From the NCBI RefSeq assembly GCF_947507565.1, contig NC_089183.1:682001-746000 (forward strand): 64,000 nucleotides of DNA, written 5' to 3'. This document shows, piece by piece, positions 10,235-21,700 of this stretch. How positions within the stretch are numbered: position 1 is the first letter of the stretch; the number at the start of each line of letters is the position of its first letter. Below the pieces are notes generated by a model, which was not told the origin of the DNA, ran no database searches, and worked only from the letters and a program-made list of their open reading frames with translations. The position numbers were made by a program, and so were the translations under genes. This stretch comes from Oscarella lobularis. Its lineage: Eukaryota; Porifera; Homoscleromorpha; Homosclerophorida; Oscarellidae.

Positions 10235-12029
10235 TTATTTTATAGAGTGTAGTACTGCAGTAATCTTATTTAGGTCTGACGTCCGAATTTTTAAACCTAC
10301 AAATGGAAGAGGTGGAGGTGGAGCTTCCACGTTCTTCGCCAATCCTTCGTATCTAAACAACTAGTGTGAAGTCGTTTTCCCCCCTGTGTGGCATTAGTTA
10401 GTTCGTTTACAGGCCTGGACTTAGAACATTTGGTTTTGCTTCCGGATCTTTCAAGCAGTTCTTTGGCCAACCGCATGTCGAGGAGATGTAGAAGTTGCTA
10501 CCTCTTTTCACCAAGTCGACCTTCGGCGGATTGTCAAAGTAAGCCGGTAGAAGCTCATTGGCCTTTTTGACGATATGAGAAACCGGTTCGACTTCGCTTT
10601 CGCTCGTCTGTCCCTGTATCCATTGGTAGATCATTTTGAAGATGGCACCGTTATGAGCTTTTGCCTTTCCCGATTCGGTTAGAGGACTTCAGAAGCATTA
10701 GATAGTTGATGAATCGTACTAGTAGTGAACATCGCTATTCTTACCTGAGGCTAGGTTTTTCTGGCTCTCTGACGACGAACACGTGCCTCATGCCTACCTT
10801 GCTGCCAGGAATCATGTTGGTGTAAAAGAACCTACAGTGGTGTGTAAATTGATAAATTACTGCAATTTGACGCGTTACCTTTGCTCAAGTCCTCCACGTT
10901 GCGTGCTGTGGTAGTCGTTCCAATGTCCTTGCCTTTTATACGTTTCGACGACTTGGTCTTGAAACCGCTTCTGTCCCTCGTCCACAGAGGAACTGAGAGG
11001 GAAATTGTGAATCACGATGAGATCGTCGAACTTGTCGTGTACACTGATAGTCCTACGCAAAAATATATGCAATCGTCCATCAGCGTTTATTTATTTATTT
11101 ATTTATCTACTCTTTCGTATCCTTTCCCGTTGCCAAATCGGTCAGGTTATTTCGGTATCTTTGCTTGGCGAGACGAAGGTCTTCGAGGTACACCTGATCG
11201 CTCAACGTCATGTCGGAGACGACGACGATTGTCACCGTCGAAAGAGCAATAGCGAGATGTTCGATGAAATGATCGACGCACTTCTTATGCTTTACGGCAT
11301 TCCTGGATATCACTAAAACGTTTGAGATGCTAAGACGGTTCTCTTCCTATATAAATATATATATATACCTTCAACGGGGGCGTCGAAGCCCGCTATGTCG
11401 ACGAGAGTGAACTTGGATAAACCTTCGTCTGCGCTCGTTTTCAGGCTGATTCCCTTTGTTCTATGCAGAGCGCTTTCCGGTAGCTTCGTTTTGGCGAGAC
11501 GATTCAGAACAAACGTTTTTCCTTTGTTGTACAAGCCTACAGAGAAGAGTGTCACTGTGTCTAGACTGATGATGATGCAGAGACCTCTTACCTAGTACAG
11601 CAATGAACATTGTTCTCAAGCGATTTCCTGAAATTTGTTCGGCCGTTCTCTGTTCCACGGGAACTGTTATTCGTCCCGTGCATATGTCGTAAGCAACTGC
11701 TGCAGCTCCTCTCAATTGATCTATGTTTATTTCGGCTCGTTCGCTGCTTGAATTGCGAAATTTGAATGTTTTCATTGCTGGAAAGAGGACGGGCCATCCG
11801 AGCCCAGCCGTATCGTTAGTCTCTGCAAGATATTTATAAATTCTATACCCAATTCCATGCAGCTATACATACGATCGTTCTCTTTGTTTTTGACATCATT
11901 GTTTGCTTCGGCGGCGTAATCGATTGGTGCCGGCAGTTCGTCAATTGAGTCGAGCGGGTCAGAAGTACTGCCCGACAGCTGCCAGAAGGTTTCTATTTCC
12001 AAGACGATGTCGTACTCGTGAACGTCCAT
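10235..12029 (-). CDS. P-loop GTPase, tandem copy 2, with altered C terminus
   Basis: This copy parallels copy 1 exon by exon: start ATG at 12029 (MDVHEYDIV), G1 split across exons (AVLG then LYNKGKT), G3 DIAG, IHNF, MIYQWIQGQ. Near the 3' end the duplication border cuts off the last exon of copy 1 (about 114 codons). Here the reading frame runs through the former donor after LPFVG and ends with a short new tail, NKITAVLHSIK, at the TAA 10237-10235, which overlaps an AATAAA on the minus strand. The protein would therefore share everything up to LPF and then differ. Whether it is expressed cannot be seen; no inactivating change was noticed in the shared exons. Confidence 0.6.
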
Positions 12030-12621
12030 GGGCTGCCTATACGAGATGAATTATTTGTACCTAATGTGAAGGATTCTAAATGTCCGCTCATCCATGCGCA
12101 TTGGGGGTGTCAGAGACGCGTGTTCGATTCTTACACCTTGGTGTGGCGTTGAGCCAAGAACTTTTCAGTAAAAGGAAACTATATATACAGCGTATTGTTA
12201 GAGGAAAGCAAACTCCTACGAACTCCCGTCGTATAGAGACAGGCTCAAGGGTTGGAAATTTGCAAAAAAACTGACCTCCACTGCTAACGCAAATAACCAA
12301 GAACCTAATCAGAACCCCAGAAACGTCGACCTAGGGGAGAACAATGCCGTGAGAAACTATTGGTATTGTAGAGGTTTTCGTGAGGTCGTGAGACGACTCT
12401 ATGCGAGGATCCCTGAGACTCTCCTAGAAGAGGACAAGCCGTACCTGTGAAATTGTCTACCTGTGGTCTAAATGATGAGGGGCGGGACTTCTCTCTTCCA
12501 CGCTGGTGTCTACTGAGCTAATTATTGAACCGATATTTCTAATTTGCTTTCGGCTGGAAACCTGCACGCCTATTCCACAGTCTGTCTTTCATGATCAGCT
12601 TCTAGTCTACTAGCGTGTTTT

Positions 12622-12637
12622 AGAGACACGTGTCTCT
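12622..12637. promoter_or_regulatory. Second copy of palindrome AGAGACACGTGTCTCT
   Basis: Identical to 8446-8461, in the matching position upstream of GTPase copy 2. The flanks differ by several indels, while the palindrome is unchanged. Confidence 0.3.
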
Positions 12638-12895
12638 GAGTCGAGGAATTTTGCTAAGGAAAAAAAGGGCATACAATTTTCTAGATCCGCCTATAGTTCT
12701 CCTCGTGCCTTTCGTCAAGCTATAGGTGGCTCTTTTTAGCTGCTCAATCACATATTCTCAAACGCACAGCAAACCAACGCAGTGCACATCAACAAAAAAC
12801 GCTCCTTTAGAGACGCACAAGCATGCACATTGCAAGACAGACAGATAGCCAGCCAGCACGCAATAAGATGTCACACTGATGAGTCGACATCAATA

Positions 12896-14263
12896 TCACG
12901 GGAGGATAACGATTTCAAAAAATCCTGGACCGCTAGCCAGGGGTGTGGAATCTCCCTCGGGAGGCAGAGGATTAATATTCATTTCCATTTCACTTTCGTT
13001 TTTGACGCACATGAATTTGAGATAGACAGGTGCAAAAAGCGCGTATGAACCAGGTTCGTCGGTCTCCATTATTGCAAACGAAATCCCTTTCTGTGTAAAA
13101 AGTCACGCCTGTAATTTAATAGGCAGCGCAAATTTCTGAGCTTACTTCGTCTGAATCGAGAGTGTCATCTGGATTTCCCCTCACATTCAACAAAGGGAAT
13201 GATACGCTTTGAAAGGTGTATACGCCTCTGTTGTCGCCAGTTTTCAAAACCTTAAAATGAGCTACACGACGGCAGTTTGTTAATCGATTAATTATTGATG
13301 TGATTTTTCTTGTGCTAATCGCAATCTCACTTGTCTCGTCGAAAGGCTTTGGTACAAGAATGACCTGCCCGTTGGACTGAACACTTAACGCCTTGCCATT
13401 CATTTTGGAAACAAATTGACACCTTTTCATGTTGAAGTCCTGTGCTGAACGAAAAAATTCCTTGACGGTTATCTGCAATTGATCAAACGTTGTTTAGCTA
13501 TTTGTGAACTCGTATCACCGGACAAGGAAAACATACAGTAGTAAACGTAGAGGTTTGGGCTCTTGCTCCCGCCTCCGCTGGCGGAATAATTTCCCCACTT
13601 TTGTTGACACCGATGTACTGTCCAGGATATATATCGCTCTCAAATCTCACATCCGGAGAAACTAGCTTCACATTGAAGTCACATTTCGGGTCTCCTATAG
13701 GATTTCTTGCCTATAATGATTTAATATATTTAAATGCATATTGATTGATTGTTTGTACGAGCGGGGCCATACAGTCAGTAGCCGATCGGAATCAATTTTG
13801 AGCCAGGGATTAACTTCGGGTGGTGGCCGTGAAGTACTATAGGAGAGAGTCCTCATCCAAGACTTTATACGACGTCGAAATACGATCCACCGACAGAGAG
13901 CTGCCCAGTGGACAAAAAAGTTCAAATCTTGTGTCCATATTAACGCGCCGATCGTGCAGCAGTGCGCGGGACTCCTTACGAGACTCCGGGTCTTCTCCAT
14001 TTCCCGTCACAGTGCCTGGACTTTCCCAAGCAAGGTATCCTTCGGGATAAAGTTTTGGCTGCAGATTGTAGATGCCCCTCGGAAGCACCGTGCTGTCGTC
14101 CTATCAAAGTGTTTAGCGTCTCGGAAGCCGTACTAAAAGAACCGCGCGTACGTACCGTCGTCGGCTTGTCAGGCCCGCTTGTCTGCATGCATCACACAGG
14201 AAATCACGACTCTGAATGCTACAGTTTCCGAGACGGCATTCTTACCGATTCACTTGCTTCCAT
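12896..14263 (-). CDS. Possible beta-trefoil-like protein, tandem copy 2 (exon model uncertain)
   Basis: Counterpart of 8715-10096. The candidate first exon starts at the ATG at 14263 (MEASES). Later exons show PPPEVNPWLKIDSD (about 13810), FESDIYPGQYIGVN (about 13640), FVSKMNGKALSVQ (about 13410), CRRVAHFKVLKTGD (about 13260) and YALFAPVYLKFMC (about 13020); the stop is at 12896. Around 13840-14090 this copy has an open frame (LAWESPGTVTGNGED) longer than in copy 1. No transmembrane segment was noticed. The fold assignment is inference from motif spacing, and the gene may be secreted or cytoplasmic. Confidence 0.45.
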
Positions 14264-14393
14264 GCCAGCGACGATCACGTTGTTGATTTATGCACCGTAT
14301 CGTAACTGCAACGGACTGCGCACGACAGAGTAATTGGTAAAGGTCGCCGCCAAAGTGCGTTAGCAAATGACTCGCCACACGCAGGTAGCTTAT

Positions 14394-15426
14394 CCAATGA
14401 CGCACTTTCGTCGGAAGCGACACACCGGATCACGTGGCTTTCTTAGTGCTCGCTTAGTTAGTGCCGGTCTTATGGTGTCAAAAATCGAATTTTGGTACTT
14501 CTGGCTTGTTTTTGGCGCTCGTTGACGGTCCCCCTTCTCGCAAACAGCTCGAACGCCTTAAGAAACGGTTGACATCTTCAGTGCTTCGCGCAGATTCGAG
14601 GAAAAAATTGTAGATCGACGGAGAAGGCGAGTCTATAGTCGTCGTTTGAGCATAAACGCCGTCGAAACGTGCAAGAAGCCAGGATGACAGGATTTCTACG
14701 CGTCCGAGAGCGGCCAACGCTGCTCATTCGGTGGAATACGACGTGCAACACGAAGAACACGACGCTTTGAACGCGCGCGTTAGAATGAACTTGCGAGAAC
14801 CGCGTGGGAGCCTATTTGCTCGACATTTCTACGTGCAGACATCTACATCGCGTAAAACAACGTTCAGACATCACGCAGCGTTCTAGAGATCTACGTTGTC
14901 CGGTCCATCTTGAAATTTTCCACGTAGAGTCGATCCTTCGCTCAAAACCTAAAAGAAAAGAGACAATTTCTGTTCGATCTATCCGTGTACGTACCTTTTT
15001 GTCCTGCGTTCGCATTGGCGCAATCCAGGCTACACCGCGTGGAGGTTCGAACGCTTTGTAGCCCAAAAATGTTGAGAGCGAGCCGTGGAATCATAGGCTC
15101 ACCCACGAACGGTGCGGCCTGGGATCGAGAACGGCTCTCCCACACCGCCCCCCCGACCGCGTCGCACCGCGACCCATATAAAGGGCCATAGTCCTTCGCT
15201 TAAAAGGAAGCGGGACTACCGGGATGAGGGAGGGCGCCAAACGTGAGTCCGCACACAGCCAGAGGTCAACTTGTACGTGCTATGATTTTGGTCTGGGAAG
15301 TCGGGCTATCTTCGGCTATAGGTCACTAAGCCGAGTGAGAAGCAGCCACGAGACACTGGGCCCCCCACACGTTTCTTTGGCGGGAAAGTGAACTGATCTG
15401 AGCCTGACGCCCACTCGGTATTAACG
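14394..15426. other. Intergenic, no supported gene
   Basis: An 79-codon minus-strand frame (14478-14717) and several overlapping short frames occur, but none has recognisable motifs or splice context. The stretch from 15100 is C-rich and includes a TATAAAG at about 15176, which could belong to the retroelement remnant that follows. Confidence 0.35.
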
Positions 15427-15990
15427 CGGTACGCCAGGCTTCGCGACCCAAGCCATCAATACGCCTGGACGGCTATGCTAAGATCTGTCGGATTCCAGTG
15501 CGAGCTCGAAAAGTTGCATGAGTTTCCCGACAAGAGACGCGCAGATATTAGTGTCTATAATTACAAAGACGGCAAAAAGCTCCTTCTGGACATAAGTGTC
15601 GTGAATCCGCAAGTACCGGCTTTTCTGTCACATTCGGCGGATTCTTCCGGTGCTGCGGCATCGAGGCGAGATGAAGAAAAAGCGATCAAATATTCGGAGT
15701 CAGCTACATCTCTTGGCTATCTATTCCAACCAGTGGTTGCTGAGGCGTTTGGCAGGTGGAGCGAGAAGGCGATTGAGCTTTTCCGCGACATTGGACGCCG
15801 CCCTTCGGTCGATTTCTTGGAGGACCGATCTGCGTTCGCCCATTACTGGCGCAACCGAATCTCGTCCGTCCTACAACGACAAAATGCCAGAATCGTTATC
15901 AACAAGGTTAAGAAGATCTTGCCTAGTCAGACAGCCTCCCTTAGTCTTGCGGCGGTGGCTAGCACACGCTGCAATTCCAATACCCATTAA
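15427..15990 (+). mobile_element. Non-LTR retroelement fragment, C-terminal nuclease-like region
   Basis: An open frame from about 15397 to the stop at 15990 encodes the C-terminal end of a retroelement protein. RADISVYN, KKLLLDISVVNP and EEKAIKYSE follow the order of a PD-(D/E)xK-like nuclease core (P/A-D ... D-x-SVVNP ... K), and FGRWSEKAIEL matches the usual end of these reverse transcriptase polyproteins. The reverse transcriptase itself is absent upstream, so the copy is 5'-truncated. No poly(A) tail or clear target duplication was seen. It could be a fossil or an exapted fragment. Confidence 0.6.
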
Positions 15991-16730
15991 CCCCTCCCTT
16001 GTATGTATTTATGTTTTAGCTGTTGTTGTTTTTCGTCCTTTGCTGTTGTTCCCTGTCTCTCTGTTCTTCTCTTATACTGTTTTTCTCAATATATGAAATC
16101 CAACGAGCCCTTAGTGACTTTCCCAGTGCCGATCGCGCGCCACGAGAAGAACTCGCGCGACGCTCATCCACTGCACCTTACAGCTTCAGCAAGGAACGGC
16201 AACCGACTGAGCACGTTTAGTGTTGACATGACCGAGGCATTCCCAACGCCGACGACCTCCAGGGTTCCGCCCGTTGGCTTTCCCCACCTAACCAGGACTG
16301 AAGTTGTGCGCAGGACGCAGCGGCTTTTATACGAAAGCTGATGCAATCGTTATGCAATATCCGTTGGTGACCGCATTGTCTTCGATTCACCGGGGCAACG
16401 AGTCGCTGGATGGCTGAGAAAACTCGCGCCAATTTTCCACGTGCTCTTTACGGTGCCGTACGGCGGCCGATTTTGGCGCTACAACGATGGATTACTGAAT
16501 GACGTTTTTCGTATTCCGATTAGGATTCGAACGTTTAGACACATTTCTTTTCTTTATATGGTCTCCCCATTCGCGCGCGCTTGTGAAAGTCCCGGTAGCA
16601 TCGAATTCTCGACGCCGAGAAGAGTCTCGCGGTTTCTTTCGCCCGTTCTACGTTCCGCGTTCGTACAGGCAAGAAAAAGGACTCTTACCAGAAACGAGGA
16701 AAAAGAGCGATCAAAGCTCGTTCACGAAAA
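15991..16730. other. Intergenic and NOSIP 5' flank
   Basis: Several 60-110 codon frames overlap on both strands with no recognisable motif. The last 200 bp before 16731 probably contain the NOSIP promoter. Confidence 0.35.
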
Positions 16731-18375
16731 ATGACTCGCCACGGGAAAAACTCGACTGCTTCGGCCGTCTATACGTACCACGAGAAAAAGAGAGACGCAG
16801 GTATCGTATCTAGTGCTCTTCGACTGTACTACAGCGTGTGATAGCCACTAGCGGCTTCGGTACGCTATCGAAACGCTTGGGGAAAGATTCCGTAAAGGTG
16901 AAGCACTTCTCTCGCTCTGTACCGAGCTTATTTGCTTCTTAGGGCTTTGATTGCTGCTGTTTGACGTTGCAGCCGTGCAAGGAACCAGTCGTAACGTAAG
17001 AAACGACGTAAAAACCGTGTTTGTTTACTGTAAGGGCGATGACAGCACATAGTTTAGATTCCAAGAAATACCTATAGTAGTCTAAGAAATATATAATTAT
17101 TTTATTGAATCTCGTTTTAGACCAGACGGATATCTGTACGATCGGGAAGCAATATTGGAATGCCTACTGCATCAGAAGAGAGAAGGTAGGTCTTCTGCAT
17201 CCATTTTTCACCCTACTCTGTATCGTTCTCTCTAGTTGCAAGAAAAATGAAGGAATATGAGAAGCAAAAGAAGCGGCAAAGCGTCAGTAGAATACCCAAT
17301 GGCGTGGATACGGTTTGTCTTTGAATTCCTTTCTCACATCTAGAAAGAACTGGAAGAGCTTGCAGAAGCCGAGCATCGAGCCAAAGTGGAAAAATTTGAA
17401 AAGCAAGGTAGCTAATTAACCGTTCTCACCTCATTATTATATCTCAAAAAATTTAATTGTGCACATAGAACGAACTCTGTCTTCCGCTCCTATTGATCCA
17501 TTCAAAAAACCCACAGAATCAGGTACAGGTACATATTTGATTCTATAAATTCCTAAAGGGCTGTAGGACTAACTTACTGTGTACTGATAATCTAGGTGAA
17601 ACAATCAGCAATATGAGTTCGGGCAAGGCCAAGGCATTGCCCAGCTTCTGGGTCCCGTCAATGACGCCCCAAGCCAAAGCGTCTCAAGTCGAAAAGCCGG
17701 TAAATAATCGCTGTCTCTATACAGTGAAATGCGGGAGAGTGGAATTCCAATTGGATGTTTGAAATTATTAGGAAAAGAAGACGTACTGTCCAACGAGCGG
17801 AAAGCCTCTCAAATTGAAAGTACGATGCAAAAGCCGTTGAGTGGTTCTAAAGGGCGTGCTTGCTTTATGCACCAGGATTTGATTTCTATTGAGTTTTCTC
17901 TAATCGACGAGACGGACAGAAGTCCACTGATTTCAAAAGATGTAAGGAATAAGGGGAGATACCTGCAGCAAGCTCGTAAAAGATATAGAAGGGGACGAAC
18001 CATTTTTATTAGGCTCGGTATAAGTGCGCTGTTACTCACGACGCTCTATCGAACTCCGTGCCGTGTGCCGTTCTCAAATCGTGGTACGTTTTATTTAGAG
18101 GTGCCTTTCTCTTTCATGATCCTTGTGTTGCTCACAGTGGCAAGGTTGTGACGATGGACTGCGTCGAACGTCTGATTCGAAAAGACATGCTCTGTCCCAT
18201 CACCGGCAAAACGCTGAAGCCCGACGACATTCTTCCACTTCAGAGGGTATGTGGAGTAGTGACGTGCCTTTTCTTTGGGATGGGATCACTGCTCGTCTTT
18301 TTCTAGGGTGGAACGGGCTACTCCAAGGTAAACGATCTGAAAGCGTCAACGCCGAAGCCAGCAATGCAGACATAA
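16731..18375 (+). CDS. NOSIP: NOSIP, nitric oxide synthase-interacting / U-box E3 ligase homologue
   Basis: In animals NOSIP is a nuclear and cytoplasmic E3 ligase with a split U-box, also associated with the spliceosome. The ATG at 16731 gives MTRHGKNSTASAVYTYHEKK, the hallmark NOSIP start. Exon 2 has SGFGTLSKRLG, exon 3 FDCCCLTLQPCKEPVV (first half of the U-box), then PDGYLYDREAILE, a charged helical exon (EEAELAE-type), ALPSFWVPSMTP (about 17635), TYCPTSGKPLKLK, DLISIEFSLID and CAVTHDALSNSVPCAVL. The final exons have VVTMDCVERLIRKDM, the second U-box half, ending KPAMQT with the stop at 18375. There are about ten small exons, all with GT-AG borders. The order and motifs match the vertebrate protein throughout. 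Confidence 0.93.
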
Positions 18376-18777
18376 GCACGGAGTCGTTTTTCCTCTGTGC
18401 TGACTGGCTGACATATCTCTTAAGCGCACATACCGGTATGTAGAATATAATTACAGCAAGGTTGTAGTCAAGTTTATCTATCGTATTCGGCGTCCTGGCT
18501 TCTCGGTTCATCTAGGTGTCTTTTATCTAATGTACAGTGGTAATGTTTACGCCTATGACTTCAACGTGACGCTAACTAAAAATAAACAGTAGTCTTAGCC
18601 TGCACATCTAAGGAATGTATACGGGTAACTAGCTGTTTACCTTACGTCACGCGCCACGTCACGCACTTTTGAGACGACGAACTGTCTGCTGTCTGTAGAA
18701 CCATAGAACTGGCGAGATGGGAAAGTACGTGTATGAGTTTGTAGGGAGAACACATTTGAATCTCTTTTTGTAGTGAA
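18376..18777. other. Intergenic between NOSIP and ROCO gene A
   Basis: AT-rich, with an AATAAA near 18581 that may serve NOSIP. I see no exon before the ATG at 18778. Confidence 0.35.
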
Positions 18778-21700
18778 ATGACTTTGCAACAGTCTTTGCA
18801 ACAGTCCCTGTTAGATGCGATACGAGAAGGGGACTTCGAAAAAGTGAAAGAATGTATAAAAAACGGCGCAAAAGTGGACAGATATTGCTTAGGTAGGGAA
18901 GGTAGAGAATCATGATTAGTGGAAGCGTTCTTTCTGTAAGTCGTTCTTCTCGCAGACGCGGGGGGAGGAGCAAAAGTGAATAGTATCCAAGGAGGCCAGC
19001 CGCATTTTTTAGTTAATTAATTTAGGCGCAACTGCCCTGCGTGTTCTTGAAAGCGTGTTACGATGGTGACGTGGAAGTCGTTAAATCACTAATCGACGCT
19101 GGAGTGGACGTTAATGAAAGAGCTGTTGAGACTGCTTGGGCAAAATTTCCTATTAAACCTTTCTCTGTCAAAGACCAGGTTTCTGTGGTGTAGCATTTAT
19201 AAAATGTGCCGTGTTACGAGGAACTTCTAGGCTATAGTGGCAGCGTTTATGAAAAATCATATGGAAATTGTAAAACTAGTATTAGTCAACGCTGGAGAAG
19301 TCGATAAGGCAGAAGCGGTTTGATTGCATGTATAGTCACTAGTTGCGTTGTTCACAGCGTTTTGCTAGTCTGATGAAGCACTGAAAGCGCTCATTGCAGC
19401 ACGGAGTCAACAGTGGGTTAGTGCACACATCCAACAACTTGAAGATGACAATAAAATCAATGCAGTGGACTCGGTATTTCACTCCACTACTTGTCGTCTT
19501 TTGTTGCCGTAATATTCTACACGTGTTTTAGATGGGTTACACTGCCTTCGTTTACGCTTTGGCTCGTGGTCAATACTTGTTTGCTATGCTTTTATTACAT
19601 TCCGGCGTAGAGTTGAAAAATGCTGTGAGTTTTCAATCTCGCTCTTGCGCCATTTCTTGTGATCTTTTGCAGGGCTACCCTCCGATCTTTCATTATATTG
19701 CTAATCTAGAAAGTACATCTATTCAGGATGCATTTTTGTCTTCAACAGTTGCTTCTCTTGTAACTGGTTCATCACTTGCATCACTTGCTCTATTATTACT
19801 TGCATTTGTCAGGCGTCCAACAGGTGTTGTGTTTAATTAATTGACAGTAACTGTATTCATTTCCATTGATTTGCATCATAGATTTTTTGCCTGCTCTTCT
19901 TGATTTTGTGAAAATGGTTATTGCTCGGGCGCCTCACCTCATGGACCGTCGAGATGAGGTCTGTTATAATATAGGAAAGGAATGATCAGCTTTGCAATTT
20001 TGCAACACTTCTGTTGCAAGTTTGTGAATCTTATTCTTGGCCGTGTTTGCCTATATGATATGACGTTTTTAGCACACTGAAGTTGTTTCCTTTTAGGCTG
20101 GCCGTCTTCCTCATGAACTGCCTTGGCCTAAAGAACTAAGAGATCTTTTCATTGGTTCATGGGTTTGTTTTTTGCCTCGTAACCCCAATGCACACTAATA
20201 CGTGTATTGCTGCAGGCCCAATATCATTACCGAGAGCTATACTCGCTCGGCACAACCAAGCCAAACACAATTAAAGTTTGCGTAATTGGGGATGCAAAAG
20301 CCGGTAAAACAACGCTCGTACGGTCTTTGCAAAATATTGAATGGCAGGAAGACGATAAACGTACTGTCAGCATTGATATCACAGCGGCAAATGTTGAATC
20401 TGCAGGCGATCTCATTTTCTGCGATTTTGCAGGACAGCCTCTTTTTCACAAAACTCATGGGCTATTTTTTTCGGAATCTTCGGCAATCTTCCTGCTTGTT
20501 GTGGATTTGACTAAAACGAAAGAAGAGCTAATAGCAACGGGCGATTATTGGGCGTCGTTCGTAAAATGTAGCGTTTGTCTTTCCGGTCAGGCGTGTAACG
20601 TTGTTGTGATAGGCAGCAAAAAAGATAAACTTCGTTACGAAGCTTTAGAAACGGCCAAAAGGACAATGCGAGATCTTGTCAAACATCTTCAAATTACGTT
20701 TGGAAAATGGTTTAAATTTCATGACAAGTTTTTTGTTTTGAACTGTCGTGAGCGTTACTCAGGCAAAGTTACCCTACTTCGCAAAATTATTGGAGATACG
20801 AAAGGGCTTGCGCTTAAGGTAGGTATGCATGCATGTGTGTAATGGCTGTTTATTCGTGTTTAAAATATTTTGATGAAACGTTAGTGTAGCTTAGTACTAT
20901 CACAAGACATTCAACGAGTACTCTGATGAGCTATGTTTTTTGGCTTAGACTGCAAGCGACGTTCCAGCAATTGTACAGACAGTGCAAAAGAACTTCTTGC
21001 CTGTTCTTCGAAATCCAAATGTGATCAAACAATTGATCAAACCATCTGAACCTTGGAGAAATAAGTTCTTGGTGTTGGGTCCTTTTAAATATTTCTTTCG
21101 TATCAAGCTTAGGGTCACAGACGGTAGTAATCACTTTGCCAACGAAATACGTAGAAACACCTTTTCTTTAATGAAGAGCAACTCATTGATTCCGAATAGT
21201 GACCAAGCAAGTTTTACCCGCAATTATAAAAACCAAATTAGCATTTTTTGTATGTAGGCTGACTTACCCGGTGTTCGCTTTATTAATGCAAGTGTTTTCA
21301 AAAGACTTATGGTTGAGAGTGTCTGCCCTGGTGTTGCTGAGAGCGCTCAAAACAAACTTGTTGACTTTTTGCAGGATATTGGAGAGGTTAGTAGACAAAG
21401 ACTGAGGCCGTGTTTAGCTCATTTGTAGTAATCTTTGTAGATCCTTGTTATTGACGACCAGGTCATTTTGGATCTTTGTTGGCTTTCTAATAATGTCATT
21501 GGCCCTCTTGTGTCTCCTGAAGACTTCCCAATTAGTCTTGAATGCGTTTCCGGCACTGCAAGCAAGAAAGCAATCCGGACGGTTCTCGAGAATTTCAACA
21601 AGCGAGAATGGGATAATATTGATGACACGATCTCACTCCTGTGTAACTTGGAAATATGCTATCCGTTTCCTGGACAACCAGACATGTATCAGTTTCCGGC

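Larger units (their letters stand above)
10266..14393. repeat. Tandem duplication, unit 2 (about 4.1 kb)
   Basis: Second copy of 6017-10214, head to tail, separated from it by about 50 bp of unique DNA. Small differences include a longer TTTA run near 11090 and missing bases near 12390-12425. Confidence 0.85.

Noticed and set aside
14478-14717. 79-codon minus-strand frame
   Set aside because: No motif, no splice context and no duplicate copy; indistinguishable from chance.
16003-16440. Overlapping 60-112 codon frames after the retroelement fragment
   Set aside because: Low-complexity Phe/Leu/Ser composition from T/C-rich DNA and no recognisable motif.
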